64,000 bases of DNA from Nematostella vectensis (taxonomy: Eukaryota; Cnidaria; Anthozoa; Actiniaria; Edwardsiidae), in assembly GCF_932526225.1 (NCBI RefSeq), contig NC_064036.1, positions 4,279,501 to 4,343,500 of the forward strand. The letters are read 5' to 3'. Positions 39,001 to 48,901 of this stretch are shown here, in pieces. The notes beneath the pieces are model-generated. The model did no database searches, was not told the DNA's origin, and was given only the letters and a program-made list of their open reading frames with translations. Position numbers and translations under genes: made by a program. Position 1 is the stretch's first letter; every line of letters begins with the position of its first letter.

Positions 39001-39648
39001 CTCCAGAACCGATAGCATCCCATTACTGAAAGTCAAGACTACCCTTAAGACTCGATAGCATTCCATTACTTGGAAGGTAAGTTTCCTCCCGACCCGATAG
39101 CATCCATTACTGGAAGGTGTCTATTCTCCAGAACCGATAGCATCCCATTACTGAAAGACAAGACTACCCTTAAGACTCGATAGCATTCCATTACTGAAAG
39201 GCAAGACGACTACCGGTTAGACTCGATAACATTCCGTTACTGGAAGGTTAGTCTATCCTTCAGACCCAATAGCATTCCATTACTGGAAGGTTAGTCTATC
39301 CTTCAGATACACAAAAAAGAAACCATTCACTCCAAGCTCTGACAAATGATTATTTTCCATATTTTCCGTCATTTTTGTTGTTCTCCCTGTTTCGAATTAT
39401 TGCACTTGTTTTATTTAAGCGTATCGGACAACACTTCTATCGCCTTTGTTTTTTATCATCAGGACGAGGCTTTCGGGCTGTGGAAACAGCAGTGGGGGCG
39501 TCTGTACCGCGAAGGCTCGCGATCACGTGATATCATCGACTCCATCTACGACAGCTATTACCTCGTTAACTTGGTAGACAATGACTATGTAGGCGGGAAC
39601 AGCCTGTTTGATATCCTAGATGGCGTCATCAAGAAGGTACAGAGTTAA
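21020..39648 (+). CDS. MTHFR: MTHFR-like protein (methylenetetrahydrofolate reductase family), divergent catalytic domain
   Basis: MTHFR reduces 5,10-methylene-THF to 5-methyl-THF with FAD and NAD(P)H. Coding exons: 21020-21422, 21820-21933, 23154-23341, 23665-24228, 24736-24918, 38279-38377, 38564-38686, 39463-39648; 619 residues against 656 in human. The acceptor at 20979 precedes the first coding exon, and the frame above the ATG is closed in the likely 5' UTR exon ending 19820. Catalytic Glu is present (E34 in VEIFPPKT), as are TQLFFE and the [10 protein letters not shown] strand. The regulatory SAM-binding half is well conserved: [22 protein letters not shown]-type block, [40 protein letters not shown]-type end. 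Conserved LRGD is replaced by QRPA (132-135) and the HPE after GYP is missing. Intron 5 is 13.4 kb and holds a satellite and GPCR genes. Confidence 0.93.
21630..21695 (-). mobile_element. tRNA-like Pol III promoter remnant (possible SINE head), MTHFR intron 1
   Basis: On the minus strand an A-box-like TTAGCTTAGTGGTT (21695-21682) is followed about 45 bp later by a B-box-like TTGTTCGAGTCTG (21642-21630). No good cloverleaf closes, so a tRNA-derived SINE or pseudo-tRNA is likelier than a tRNA gene. Confidence 0.35.
22295..22997. mobile_element. Non-autonomous inverted-repeat transposon, MTHFR intron 2
   Basis: Terminal inverted repeat CAGGCCCGTACCCA at both ends of a 703-bp segment, flanked by a perfect 5-bp direct repeat CAGTC (22290-22294 and 22998-23002). 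No transposase ORF. Superfamily not assigned. Confidence 0.7.
24941..25334. mobile_element. 394-bp MITE with about 45-bp terminal inverted repeats and TTA target duplication, MTHFR intron 5
   Basis: Left end GACCCCGCCCCCACGTTTCC and the reverse complement of the right end, GACCCTGTCCCAACGTATCC, align over about 45 bp. Both are flanked by TTA (24938-24940, 25335-25337), the target size and sequence of PIF/Harbinger elements. No coding capacity. Confidence 0.75.
25979..29490. repeat. 34-bp satellite array, about 103 copies, MTHFR intron 5
   Basis: The consensus unit begins CTTGTTTCGTTGCCCATAAC and ends GCCTGCTAGTGCTG, 34 bp. Units differ at a few fixed positions (CTG/CTA before CTTG, TTTCG/TTTCC, CTGCTAG/CTGTTAG), giving a readable variant string. 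Rare marker variants recur exactly 1734 bp apart, equal to 51 units. The right end carries shortened units (29240-29460). The period is not a multiple of three and no ORF runs through. There are no unique spacers, so it is not a CRISPR array. It ends directly in a duplicated GPCR 5' flank. Confidence 0.97.
29495..29870 (-). repeat. Gene-less 5' flank of a further GPCR unit (unit 0)
   Basis: This stretch aligns with the upstream flanks of GPCR unit 1 (about 32285-32610) and unit 2 (about 34795-35130), including TTTCAGAGCAGCTGCGGGGA and GACTTGAGGTAATTGGTTT. The receptor that should follow to the left is absent, replaced by the 34-bp satellite. It indicates at least four ancestral units. Confidence 0.8.
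29891..30609. mobile_element. Candidate 719-bp inverted-repeat element in the 3' flank of GPCR unit 1
   Basis: Ends ACGCGCGCACGAATA (29891-29905) and TATTCGTGCGCGCGT (30595-30609) are inverted repeats that continue imperfectly for about 28 bp. The equivalent flank of unit 2 (around 33115-33165) lacks this DNA, which supports insertion. Target duplication not resolved. Confidence 0.55.
30921..31937 (-). CDS. Class A (rhodopsin-family) GPCR, unit 1, intact and intronless
   Basis: A 338-residue seven-helix receptor nested antisense in intron 5 of the MTHFR-like gene. TM1 has CNVLVLKA (N43), TM2 AFGDLLTG (D71), and TM3 ends in IQRYLRVV (QRY at 122-124, not DRY). The disulfide pair is probably C98-C175, TM6 has FTLCFIPL, and TM7 NPLIYIIF (283-290). 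There is no TM7 lysine in the retinal position, so it is not a typical opsin. The long amino terminus lacks a signal peptide. The ligand is unknown; the HPGYGFCQ second loop recalls melatonin-receptor-like and orphan cnidarian receptors (weak inference). It is the only unbroken member of the array. Confidence 0.92.
   Translation of the reverse strand: MSPETQKQAKEALFSEMKNRNLATWVSESAVFVILTSSIILCNVLVLKAIQQNARLRSPSYLYIMAIAFGDLLTGISRGPLLCYYFMTGEWDLSETVCSVQGFILTAATTNTIITLGLMAIQRYLRVVRQTLHDRFFRRNTTLLTVGVSWLISIVIMAGQLTNAGFQFHPGYGFCQVLPEKVRASFFFFILLIIIPLIAIYVFYIRVYVYARSHNHAMATTGVSARELKTTKYLFVALCAFTLCFIPLMAASRYESLNAAFFTLPRSLCAFVSMLWLCSCIANPLIYIIFNQTFRREVAKVLHLEKMTRSRKIDVSSTGESRSLSFFTKSQRNKKDDQ
31938..33427. 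other. Flanks between GPCR units 1 and 2
   Basis: The right-hand flank of unit 1 (5' side) and the left-hand flank of unit 2 (3' side). Homologous segments recur at 34446-35320, and the 3' flank motif TTTGGGAAAAGTTATCAAAT (33077) recurs at 29838 and 36468. The intact TTAA target (32842-32845) that carries an insertion at 35973 lies here. No other gene seen. Confidence 0.7.
33428..34445 (-). pseudogene. Class A GPCR, unit 2, broken by a 2-bp deletion
   Basis: Very similar to unit 1 over its whole length, start codon (34445-34443) and stop (33428-33430) included. Compared with unit 1 it lacks two bases near 34017 (GTTAAGTGT against GTTAAAAGTGT on the plus strand). The break lies just before TM4, so the first three helices and the last four are in different frames. 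The rest has few changes, so the loss is recent; an assembly error is the alternative. Confidence 0.85.
35338..35957. mobile_element. Foldback element with about 125-bp inverted arms
   Basis: The left arm (about 35338-35460) and right arm (about 35830-35957) are imperfect inverted copies, for example GACGTCAATCATCCGCGTTT and its complement. The tips read ACATCGCGACCC. The matching flank of GPCR unit 1 (around 32820-32840) lacks it, so it is an insertion in the flank of unit 3. Confidence 0.75.
35973..36218. mobile_element. 246-bp TTAA-target MITE
   Basis: Inverted ends AGCCGCATTGTCA (about 31 bp imperfect) flanked by TTAA on both sides (35969-35972 and 36219-36222). The sister flank at 32836-32850 reads ACCATCTTAAATTAG with one TTAA, a clean empty site. 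A TTAA target suggests piggyBac-type mobilisation. Confidence 0.85.
36497..36715 (-). mobile_element. LINE 3' tail fragment with GATA tail, truncating GPCR unit 3
   Basis: On the minus strand the segment ends TTAATAAAGC and then TATC repeats (plus strand GATAGATAGATAAATAGATA at 36499), the same tail type as the LINE at 2297. The left boundary abuts the conserved GPCR 3' flank (36466-36497). The right boundary is approximate. An 18-bp stretch, ACAAAAACCGTAGCCTGG, occurs at both 36731 and 36781. Confidence 0.6.
36779..37305 (-). pseudogene. Class A GPCR, unit 3, truncated after TM4 and lacking its ATG
   Basis: Aligns with units 1 and 2 from the start to the second extracellular loop (GYGFCQ). 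The start codon position reads TTG (plus strand CAA at 37303-37305, where unit 1 has CAT), and helices 5-7 are missing, replaced by LINE-derived DNA. Surviving codons are still open, so decay is recent or the first 175 codons could still be read from another start. Confidence 0.85.
37306..38278. other. Right end of MTHFR intron 5
   Basis: Diverged DNA with no clear similarity to the other GPCR flanks. A G-run at about 38229-38243 lies about 35 bp before the exon 6 acceptor. Confidence 0.5.
38660..39300 (+). repeat. Minisatellite of 43-50 bp units grown from the exon 7/intron 7 junction of the MTHFR-like gene
   Basis: The first unit is the end of exon 7 itself (GATAGCATTCCATTACTGG, then AAG and GTAAGT). 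About 13 further copies follow in the intron, some keeping a usable donor such as GAAAGGTAAGTCTCC (38946) and GGAAGGTAAGTTTCC (39074), others reading GGTTAGT. Confidence 0.9.
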
Positions 39649-42600
39649 CGTAGGATGACGTCAGTGCTATGGGCACTCTGACTCGTACCAAGCTTCCTCC
39701 TTTGGTCCAGAGGGGAGGATCTTAAGGAAAGACAGGCTGCTGATTTTTTTGAAGCGACCAAGTACTGGTTGAGGTGTAATGCTATGTCCAAACAAAAACA
39801 AGCATATATTTAAAGACTCTGGAGCCTACTCGTGTAAATCGGGTGAGAACTGTGACAAATCTTTTACTGCCACAATAAATCAATGCAAATGATATGCACA
39901 TTTCAGAAGCGAACTAACCCACTCGAATTATTATTGTGAAGTGAAATTTATACAATGAAAATGGCTCCATTCTATTGCTATAGTATAAGATATATAAGAA
40001 TATAAGAATATTTTTAAAGATTTTTCCAGTCTTGTAGTGGACTGCCAATTTTTCGTCTTTATCTTTTTTAGTGCAGGCTCTAAAAAAGTATGTACAGAAG
40101 AAGTGAACAAAGACGAAAATTTGGCAGAGTCCATTACCAGATTTTGGTGGACTGTATTTATTAATCTGGTTAGAGAGCACGTTTGTTTGGATATTTTGAT
40201 TTATTCAAAGATTTTTCAATACTTTAATAAAAACTACAGTATCACATTAGTCGGCTCTAGAATAATTTTTATTGTTCAAGATAATAATCGAAAGTATGTA
40301 CTTCTCTAAACATACCGTGGTGCTAAACTAGTATAAAACGATTTTTAAGATGATTAGGGCTAGCTGATGTAGAAAAGACGCGCGCGCGGAAGGGGGGGGT
40401 GTGGCTGCTATGAACCAATCTCAGAGTAGCTAGGAAACACACAAAGTCGTGGAAATTTGCGTTTCTTTCACGCTAAGAAACTGTTATCTCGTCTAGATGA
40501 CGGGATGTTTGTCAAAACACTTTTTCATAGACGCACTTATTGTCGTAATTAAAAACCTGTTTATTATTCTTTTGGCCAAGGCCAAAATACGATTTATTTT
40601 TATTCTATTACAAATTATTTTGTCTGGTATACAATCATATGAAAATCAAACAGTTTTATTGCATTTCTGCGTTTAACAACTGCCTTAGTTTCTCATGTTA
40701 TGTCTTGTTTTGTTCTTATTTTTTTGAGTAACTAAAGAATGAATCAAAGAGAATGAATCGAGGTTTCGTTTCATTTCTCTTATGTGACGTGTTCTGATAA
40801 TTTACACCAATCTGTTCGAGGACAACAATGCCTGAATCATATATTGTCTTCCTAAGGGAACAGGTTCATCCATCGACAAAGCTCTTAGTTTTAGTTAGAT
40901 GTTATCAGATGTTATTTGCTAATGTTGTTTTCTGCTCCCATGGAAACATGATTATAGACCTCTTTTCAATGTATGTTTTTCAATTTTTAACATTATATAC
41001 AACTTGTCAATCAAGTACTGGTAAGCTCATTTACCACGGAGCATCGTGCACTGTGAGTGAAACAAGAATCGTATGACCCCCTAGATCACAGAGAAACATG
41101 CTGTGATAGGGTAAGGGGGCCGTCAAGTGTAACAAGTCAGAATTTATTGTATCAGAAATATTTAGTGCGTCATGAACGGGTTGCCAGGAATGAACCTTAT
41201 CGTTTGATAATTTAGCCGTATCATAGTAACCATCAAACACTCAAGTGAAGAAAAAATATCTCCGATCCTTATCCAATAATATCCCCGATGTTACGATATA
41301 TTTCTCCTTCCAAATGCATATCTTGAAACTTAGGTTCCCTTTAACTGATTTTCTCGACCCCGCTGATATTCCCTATTCGCGTTATATTTTTTCTTGCAAC
41401 CGAGTTAACTTTGATAAACCAATTTTGCAACCGTCGATCTAACGACAACCCGCGATTTTACGATACTTCTTTCTCGCCTGAAAGGCGTATCACCTATCAA
41501 TGCCATTCGGTAGAATTGTGCTTTTGTCCTTGGGAGACTTCCATAGCTTTCGCCCTAGATTTCTAGAGCTCATGACTCATAGTCATGTGAAAGGTGTGAA
41601 AACAGCCTTTAGATTCTGGTATCACTTCATACTTTGTTGCTTTTTTTTCGTTTCTTTTTAGTTTTCTAACGCGGAAAGTTGAGCATTTAAATGGGTGTTT
41701 TTTTTTTTTTAAAGGGCCACTCAATGCGAGTATGTCCGGAATCCTCTTGGAAGCGTGTTAGAGACTCCGCCGGCGTTTTAATGCATTTTGGAACCCCTAC
41801 AGATCCATACACGCTGGGATTCGAAATGTTATTTTTGAGATTATCCATTATTCTAAGTATATCTTTGTTTCCTTCTCTGACATTTGTTTTGTATTCAAAA
41901 TGTATAACGAAAGTAAATCAGATTATTCATTAAGAATCGAGAATTTAGGAAAGTCATCCTTTTATCATCAATATCAGTTCATTTTTTGTCACTAAGGAAC
42001 TTAACCCCTAAATCAAGAAAAAAAATATATCGACTGTGCAGCTCAAGCTTTAGGATTTATTTTAAAGTCAGTATTTCCCCCCAGAAAAAAGGACATTAGC
42101 CGCCAAGTCTCATGCCTGCCACAAAATTTACGACTGTTATTAACGGAAAGCTCCACTTTTTCCCGTCATCCCCCCAGGCTAAATCGCACTTGGACTGCAC
42201 TCTTTACTGAAGGGCATATATCACTTGTGCATAATCTAAACTTCGGTTTTGAGCTCTTTTGGCGAAAGATAATGAAAATGTCTGATTCTTGATCAGGTCC
42301 ATTTAGCTTTTGGCCAGAGGCTTTCAGACGCGTTTTGAAGAGGCATTTCATTCGTTGAGAATAAGCGACTGCGATAAGTACTTTCTGAAGGATTTTATAA
42401 CAACAGGGGCTGTGCAAATGAAAGGCTTTCCCATCGGTTTCTACTTTTCTACTTGAATTTTTTTTGTCATTTAATATCCATGAGAATTGTTGCGCGCCCT
42501 ATGTTAAGAAGATGTTTTTCAAATATTAGTCAAAGATTTGCCCGTATTTAATAAATATATAGTATATCCGCTCTAGGTTCCTAGATTATTTGTTTGCTTT

Positions 42601-43193
42601 TTGTTACCGGTTAAAAGGTCACAAAAATACTCGGCTTCTAGCCATTTCTTTTCAATTTTTGCAGCCGTCAGCCCGCAAGGAAAAAAGATAGAATAATTGC
42701 ACATCGATATCTTTATTCTTGAAAGATTATTTTTCCATTTCATCTTCTCTTGTTAGCCATCTATCTTACAAAAACTGATAAAATCGTCTCAATTTACAAA
42801 GTTATTCTTCGGATTTTGTGCATTTTCAAGCAGGAAACAAGGAAAATACATTATATACTCAGTAAAGGACTTCCCTAACACCTTGCTTGCAAGTTCGTTT
42901 ATTGCAAGTGATAACTGATTCATGGCATATCTTCTACTTGAAGTTTGCTCCCATTAAAGTTGGTCTCCAGGCAGCATATTCGGGTTCTATTTGCACTTCT
43001 GTTATAAAAACCTGCTTGAACTCTATGATTGAGGTGTGCCTTCATTTGCCCTAATTTGTGTTATTGAAGCCGCTGAACGTTAAATAAACTAAGCCGGTAA
43101 ATTAATTATCCAGGCGGCATAAATTGTAAGAAAATACGAATAGTAACTTTAGATTTAGAAGAGTGATATTATATTTGGTGATTTTCTTTGCGA
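39649..43193. other. Convergent intergenic region, MTHFR-like gene and GPCR
   Basis: 3.5 kb without recognisable genes. A short inverted repeat at about 40034-40062 and 40110-40135 (GACTGCCAATTTTTCGTCTT and its near complement) could fold into a hairpin. Confidence 0.5.
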
Positions 43194-44435
43194 TCAGATA
43201 CACGTCTCAAATTGTATAAGAGTCGGCCCTTTTGCCTCCGCTGGTGTCCTGAATTTACAACACGTCGTGTCAAGTAGTTTCCCGCTAGTGTTTGCACGCG
43301 CGCTGCTCCGGAGAGAGGTTGTGTTTGTGTTTGCTTCCGAGGTAAATCTAGAACTGTTTCTAGAATATCGCTCTTCGTGGCTCGCACTGCTTGAGGTCGT
43401 TGTAATATTCATGTGAAAGCAGCACTTTAAAATCTCTTTCAGGCCATTTCTATAGTTTCTTACGAAAATGAAATAAATGTACGGCGTGATGCCACAGCTT
43501 GATTGCGCTAGAAAGTATAGAGCGAAATCAAGACTAGGTGAACCGCAATAGGCGGAATCGCTCAAGACGAAATACTTGAGAAAATGGTAGATATGAATGG
43601 GTGCAAAGCACAAGCCAAACACAGCGAGTACAACGATTAACATTGTGATTACGCGGCGATCCTCTTTCCGTCTTCTTCGCCCGTGAACACCCGGATTTCT
43701 ATCGTTATTTCGTTTGTTATCGCCGAGCTCAATAATAATAGAAGTGTACAGAACAGTTATTAAAGTCAATGGTACAACATAGACTATAACTAACAGCGAC
43801 ACAAAGTACTTCTGTTGGGTTTTTGTGTTGTATATGTGAGTTTCCAAATCAAATCCTCTTCGCCACTGGTTCAGACAGAAGTTGTCTTGTAGCAAGTAGA
43901 ATGTGTTGAAGTAGGGCGCGTGTAGGGCGCACGCTGCAATCCATGTAGCGTATATGAGAAGCTTGCATCTGAATGGAGTAAAGTGAAGACTCTTTGACAT
44001 TGGCCATACCACTGCTAAATAACGATCACAAGCCACAAGCACCAAACTGAAGATTGACACAGTATTTGACACATCGCCGAGAAATGGAATCAGCTTACAA
44101 GTTATTTGGCCGAAGGTGCCGGGAATCCGCCACACTATAGCCGCATTTTTGCCTGTTTCCACGATCACAGCGAGTTGCCGAGGGAGTACAAGGACCGGCA
44201 GCAAAATATCCGAAGCCGCCATGTTCACGATCAGGCGATTAGTGGTCGTCGACCTCATTGAGCGATGGTTGCGAAAGATGAAAATCACGATGACATTGCC
44301 AATGAATGCAAGAAGAATGAGAATGCAGTATGCTAACATCTTTACGACGCGTGCTTCGAGGCTGACTTCTTGGAACACACATTGTTCCCCAGTCGTGGTG
44401 GTATTTTGAAATGCAAGGCTACGGTTTGTCATCAT
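43194..44435 (-). CDS. Class A GPCR, neuropeptide-receptor-like, intronless
   Basis: 413 residues from the double-Met start (44435). N-glycosylation sites NRS (4) and NTT (11) precede TM1 (FIGNVIVIFIF). TM2 has NMAASDILLP, TM3 ends CDRYLAVVWP (DRY 137-139), and the disulfide is probably C113-C187. A basic third loop (GRRRRKEDRR) leads into TM6 FGLCFAPIHIYHFLKY. TM7 has TPYIY (317-321) where most receptors have NPxxY. The serine/threonine-rich tail (from about 341) suits kinase/arrestin regulation. The layout fits peptide receptors of the allatostatin/galanin/RFamide type; the ligand is unknown. It is not part of the nested family at 30.9-37.3 kb. An in-frame GTG extension upstream to 44549 has no ATG. 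Confidence 0.92.
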   Translation of the reverse strand: MMTNRSLAFQNTTTTGEQCVFQEVSLEARVVKMLAYCILILLAFIGNVIVIFIFRNHRSMRSTTTNRLIVNMAASDILLPVLVLPRQLAVIVETGKNAAIVWRIPGTFGQITCKLIPFLGDVSNTVSIFSLVLVACDRYLAVVWPMSKSLHFTPFRCKLLIYATWIAACALHAPYFNTFYLLQDNFCLNQWRRGFDLETHIYNTKTQQKYFVSLLVIVYVVPLTLITVLYTSIIIELGDNKRNNDRNPGVHGRRRRKEDRRVITMLIVVLAVFGLCFAPIHIYHFLKYFVLSDSAYCGSPSLDFALYFLAQSSCGITPYIYFIFVRNYRNGLKEILKCCFHMNITTTSSSASHEERYSRNSSRFTSEANTNTTSLRSSARANTSGKLLDTTCCKFRTPAEAKGPTLIQFETCI

Positions 44436-47243
44436 GAAGAGGTGTTGAAACCTACCTTTCTCGGAAATTCCATAAATAACTGAGAAATCCTCGAGAATCT
44501 TTGAAGAGAGAGATGTACTTTGCTTGGCAGCTGATAGTCGTATGTGCACTTTGCCAACCGGAGATGGTTAAATAGTTTCAATACAAGCACCATGGAAGTG
44601 AGGGCGTCAAACATGACATAAATAAAGCCATAATAGACGGCTATTGACGAGTTGAGGGGAAACGGTTTCTTTGTGTAGTCTATAAGCCAAACCTCATTAC
44701 ATGACCTGCAGAAATCGAGATCGCAATCGACGCTGCACAAAGAGTAGAGTTTCGGGAATTAATTGCTGTTTCATTATCGCCCTATTCCCGGGTCCAATAT
44801 ATATATATATATGTATTCAAACTCACATAAATTATTAATGCACCTGTTTTCTCTGTCCGGTACATAGCATATACACACGCATCAAATATCGTTTGTTGGT
44901 GGTACTTTTCAATTGCTCTAATAGTAATCCAAAATACGTGATGTTATCTTTTTGCCGTTTCAAGTAGTTTTATTCGTACTTATTGTGAAATAGTATCTAC
45001 CATAAAACGCCAAACTTGAGCTAACTGTACGCAGGACCCTACAAAATATAAGATAAAATGGATCTTTTATATTCCTTAATCTGTTGTGGTTAAAAAACGA
45101 GGAAATTTTGACATATTCCGAAAAAAAAATCTTCACTTAAAAGCTCCACTAGACTTTTCTAAAACGCACATTATTGATATAATCAGTGAAAGGTTTCAAA
45201 TTCTTGCCAAACACTATATAATGCCTCCACTTCAGTATATCCATGTTCACAAATTGTAAAATCAAAACAGACATCGGCGGATGGTTTCTTAAAGCGGCAA
45301 TGAACATGTCGAGCTAAATACAGTCTAATAGCCCGGCAGTACATTAGTTGTGTTCGAGATATACCAAAATTTATTAACCGCATCAGTATACAGGGAATGA
45401 ACATAAGTGTTTCAATATAACATTTTTCAATAATACATGAATAGAAAGTGACATGACCGCGAAAGTGCTGCGGCTTTTGCGGTATTCATAAACTTGAATA
45501 TGAAAAAAAAAACTGACGGTCGTGCTGTAAAAGCCAGGGTAAATACGGTTTTAGCCCCAACATTTTATTTAATTCAATACAAATTTATTTGACTGATGGC
45601 TTTATTTCCTTAAAGTGTGTTTATAGTTTTCTTTCTGTGAGGTCAGCGTTGATCAAGATAAAAACAATTTCTCATAATCGAGATGTTTAGAAAATTGAAC
45701 AACTACGTGAATTATGTTTTCCTCTTTGCATTATTCACCTCATCTCAAACATCCTGACGGTACGAATTGCGACCCTAACACACTTGCCTCGAGCCAAGAC
45801 GTGATCAACAATGTAGCGAATTGTTTAAAATAATGTAGCATGCAAATGCAATTTTAAGAAATTGTAAGAGAGACAAGAATAATTAAGTCAAGCTTTTTGT
45901 CGATTGACGCTTAGGGGTCTGTAAAGACATAGTTTAGTATATTGACGATTTGTGTTTGTGCAGGTGAAAAATGGTGTCCAATTCTGGTGAACGCGTCTGT
46001 CTATCTTATAGCGTAGACGTTCAAGGGCAAATAAAGCTGCTGAACTGTCTCAAACCACTGATATTTCATTACAGGAAAGTGAAAGACAGTCCTATTGTGG
46101 GTTAAGGGACGCAACAGCTAACAAAATGAAAACTTTTTCTGATACAACAAAGCAGTTTGCTTTGCATTTGCATTTAAAGAAAGCCTTCCAAATGTTTTGC
46201 TGCTTTTCAATTCTACAGTTTTTACAATTTGATTACCTGGTAAAAATAAAGTTGTGATGATATTAAACAAATGCTGTAAAAAAGGGCTCGATTCGTTGAT
46301 CGTAACCTCTGACAAGGGGACAATTACAAAACGGGAGAAAATGGGCTCTGGAAATTTCGCCAAATGATTTAAAAAGGTTTGAAAACACATTCCGAGCTTT
46401 TTGTAACTTTAGTTAAAAGCTTTTAGATTCGGGAGACTTTGATAGTTATTTTTTCCTTTCTAAAGCGATACTCTTCCTTGATTGACAATTACAAAAGATG
46501 TCGCCATGTTTATACTTGTAGTAAAAAGGCCGGATGACAAGTTAGCAGAGATAACCGAAACATTTGCATTAAGTGATTCAACCACCAAGTGTGGGCAATG
46601 AATTTTACAGATTGAAATGATCCTGGAATATAACAAACCACTGAGATTACTAATAATATAGAGAAAAAAAGGTGTGTTGCTTTTGCTTTGGAGAAAAAAT
46701 CTAATTAATGGATGAAGGGTATGGAAATTTGTTTATTGATAAATACAATAAACCTTTTAATGAAATGAAAGCCCATTAAAAAAACAACGAAATTCTATTA
46801 AATCTTTTCTATCAATGCTATAAGACGAAGAAAATACTGACATTTTACCCATGTCGAACTCCGACTAACGAGATGTTGTAAAGTGATCCGGCATTCCTTG
46901 CGGTCGGTCATCCACCGAATTTACTAAGCCTCAAATATTTTTGTCGCTTTTTTCTTGACCTGAATGCGGTTAATCTCGTAAATCTGTAATATTAGAGAAT
47001 TTCCATCCCTTCTATCCCTTTAAATCGCTGTCCTTAATCTAGGGTTTATTTGAATGAAGGTGCTGGCTTTTAAGGAACATTAGTCATACTAAAAAAAACT
47101 GTTAATGACTTTGTGAGAATGGAACTTGAAAAACGCAGCTGCTTCGCAATTTCTTGATTTTAAACCCATGAAAACATTACACGTAAATGCGAAGAACCAA
47201 TAGGAAAATAAAAATAAAATATCAGCATATCATCTTGTGACTC

Positions 47244-47326
<83 letters not shown>

Positions 47327-48078
47327 TTCGGGGAGGGGGGCTTTTAAGATAAAAAAATATGATAACTAGATGTTCTACATTTTCCTTCAGAGGAAAGTGA
47401 CTGCATTTTTTGGTTTTAATGTGCGCTTAAGGCTTTCAAATTGTGTACACTGTACATCAATTTTGCTACATTTTTTCCACGAAAAAAAACCTCTATCGTC
47501 AGCTAGACTGCTCTAGAATAATGATTTTAGAACAAAAGCAAATAGCCAAAAAAAATCAGAGACACCATTACCCATCCAGACTCCATACTCAATGAGCACT
47601 TTTTGATGTATATCGCCGTTGAGCGCCAATACGACAGACTCCTGCCGCAAAATTTCAGACATTACAAGTTCCAGACGCTATGCGCCACTGTTTCCGTGCC
47701 TTGATTTGGCTAATGCAGTGTGGTATATTGGTGTTAGGGAAAGTCGAACGTCAGGTATATTGTTGCCGCGGTACTTATCATGGATATCTAGCTATATTAC
47801 TGGCCTCGCTTTGTGGTTTAGTCTTTGTGTGATTACGGTACCGGTGCCGGTGTCATCTGATTACATTGTCTTATCCCCATTGATATATTTCACTTTTTCA
47901 TATAGCGCATGATCGTCCTTATGGCATGATGACTTTTTGGAATGACCGCAAAGCAGCTTGGGTCTTTTAGTGTGTGTCGGTCTTCCTTTACATTTGCGCG
48001 CCACCGTAGAGTAAATGGTGATGGACATGTCGAGCTAAACAATTTGACTAACGTTTTTCTTCTGCTATATTTATATGT
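44436..48078. other. Intergenic region upstream of the GPCR
   Basis: AT-rich. Contains a TA repeat at about 44797-44812, a long TAA repeat at 47244-47325, and no ORF with recognisable character. The GPCR promoter should lie in the first few hundred bases. Confidence 0.5.
47244..47325. repeat. (TAA)n microsatellite, about 27 copies
   Basis: Uninterrupted TAA units over 82 bp. Possibly another expanded LINE tail, but no LINE sequence is recognisable next to it. Confidence 0.95.
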
Positions 48079-48079
48079 A

Positions 48080-48900
48080 CTGTAAATGACCTAATAAACG
48101 CCCGGGGCGTTTATTAAATTTAGATGGTCCGAGGGGGGCGTTCATTAGATAGCGAGGGGGGCGTTCATTAGATAGGAGGCGTTTATTAGAAAGGGGCGTT
48201 CTTTACAAACTATGAAAATATAACAAATCCAACAGGCCTGTAACCAGAATCAAAATTTCACCGAGGCAAAGTTAGCCACTGGATGATAAATCCAACAAAA
48301 GCAGGTGTTTTATCTCATACTTTTCAATTGTGAAACGCTAATCATCACAATTTTACCGAGGCAAAGTTAGCCACTGGATGATAAATCCAACAAAAGCAGG
48401 TGTTTTATCTCATACTTTTCAATTGTGAAACATTAAACATTTACGAGTGCCTCATTGGCCTCATGCTGGCTACGGCCCTGCCCAAGTGCAGTGGGGTTCT
48501 AGTCTCAGCCAGGACCATTTTAAATTAAAGTCTGCGTAGCAAGCGTTTACCGTGCGACGAATGCCATGATTATTTCTGGATGCTAGACTGCGAGGACAAA
48601 ACGAAATAAAATTGCTGACATCCTAAGCAATGAGATCAGGAACGTTAGAAAGCGGTACCCTCATTTTGAACTTGACATTGAAAAAGACGCTACTCGCTTA
48701 ACAGTGAAGCAAGAAATTACCATTTATATTTCCGGAATTCCTATGTCGTTTGTTTTTAAGCTGGCAGGGAAGGGAGCGGGGAAGGGGAGGGGCGTTTAAT
48801 AGAGGGGGGCGTTCATTACAAACTTGTAAGTTTAAAGGGGGGCGTTCATTAGATCAGAGGCGTTCTTTAGATAGGGGGCGTTTATTAGGTCATTTACGGT
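48080..48900. mobile_element. About 820-bp inverted-repeat element with GGGGGCGTTCATTAGA-rich subterminal repeats
   Basis: Ends CTGTAAATGACCTAATAAAC and, inverted, CCGTAAATGACCTAATAAAC. The flank allows either a TA duplication (48078-48079/48900-48901) or ATGT (48075-48078/48901-48904). Subterminal copies of GGGGCGTTYATTAGA occur at both ends. The interior holds a 95-bp tandem duplication. No transposase ORF. A relict of the same family is at about 13860. Confidence 0.8.
48261..48450. repeat. 95-bp tandem duplication inside the 48-kb element
   Basis: Two near-perfect copies beginning CCGAGGCAAAGTTAGCCACT at 48261 and 48356. Confidence 0.95.
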
Positions 48901-48901
48901 A

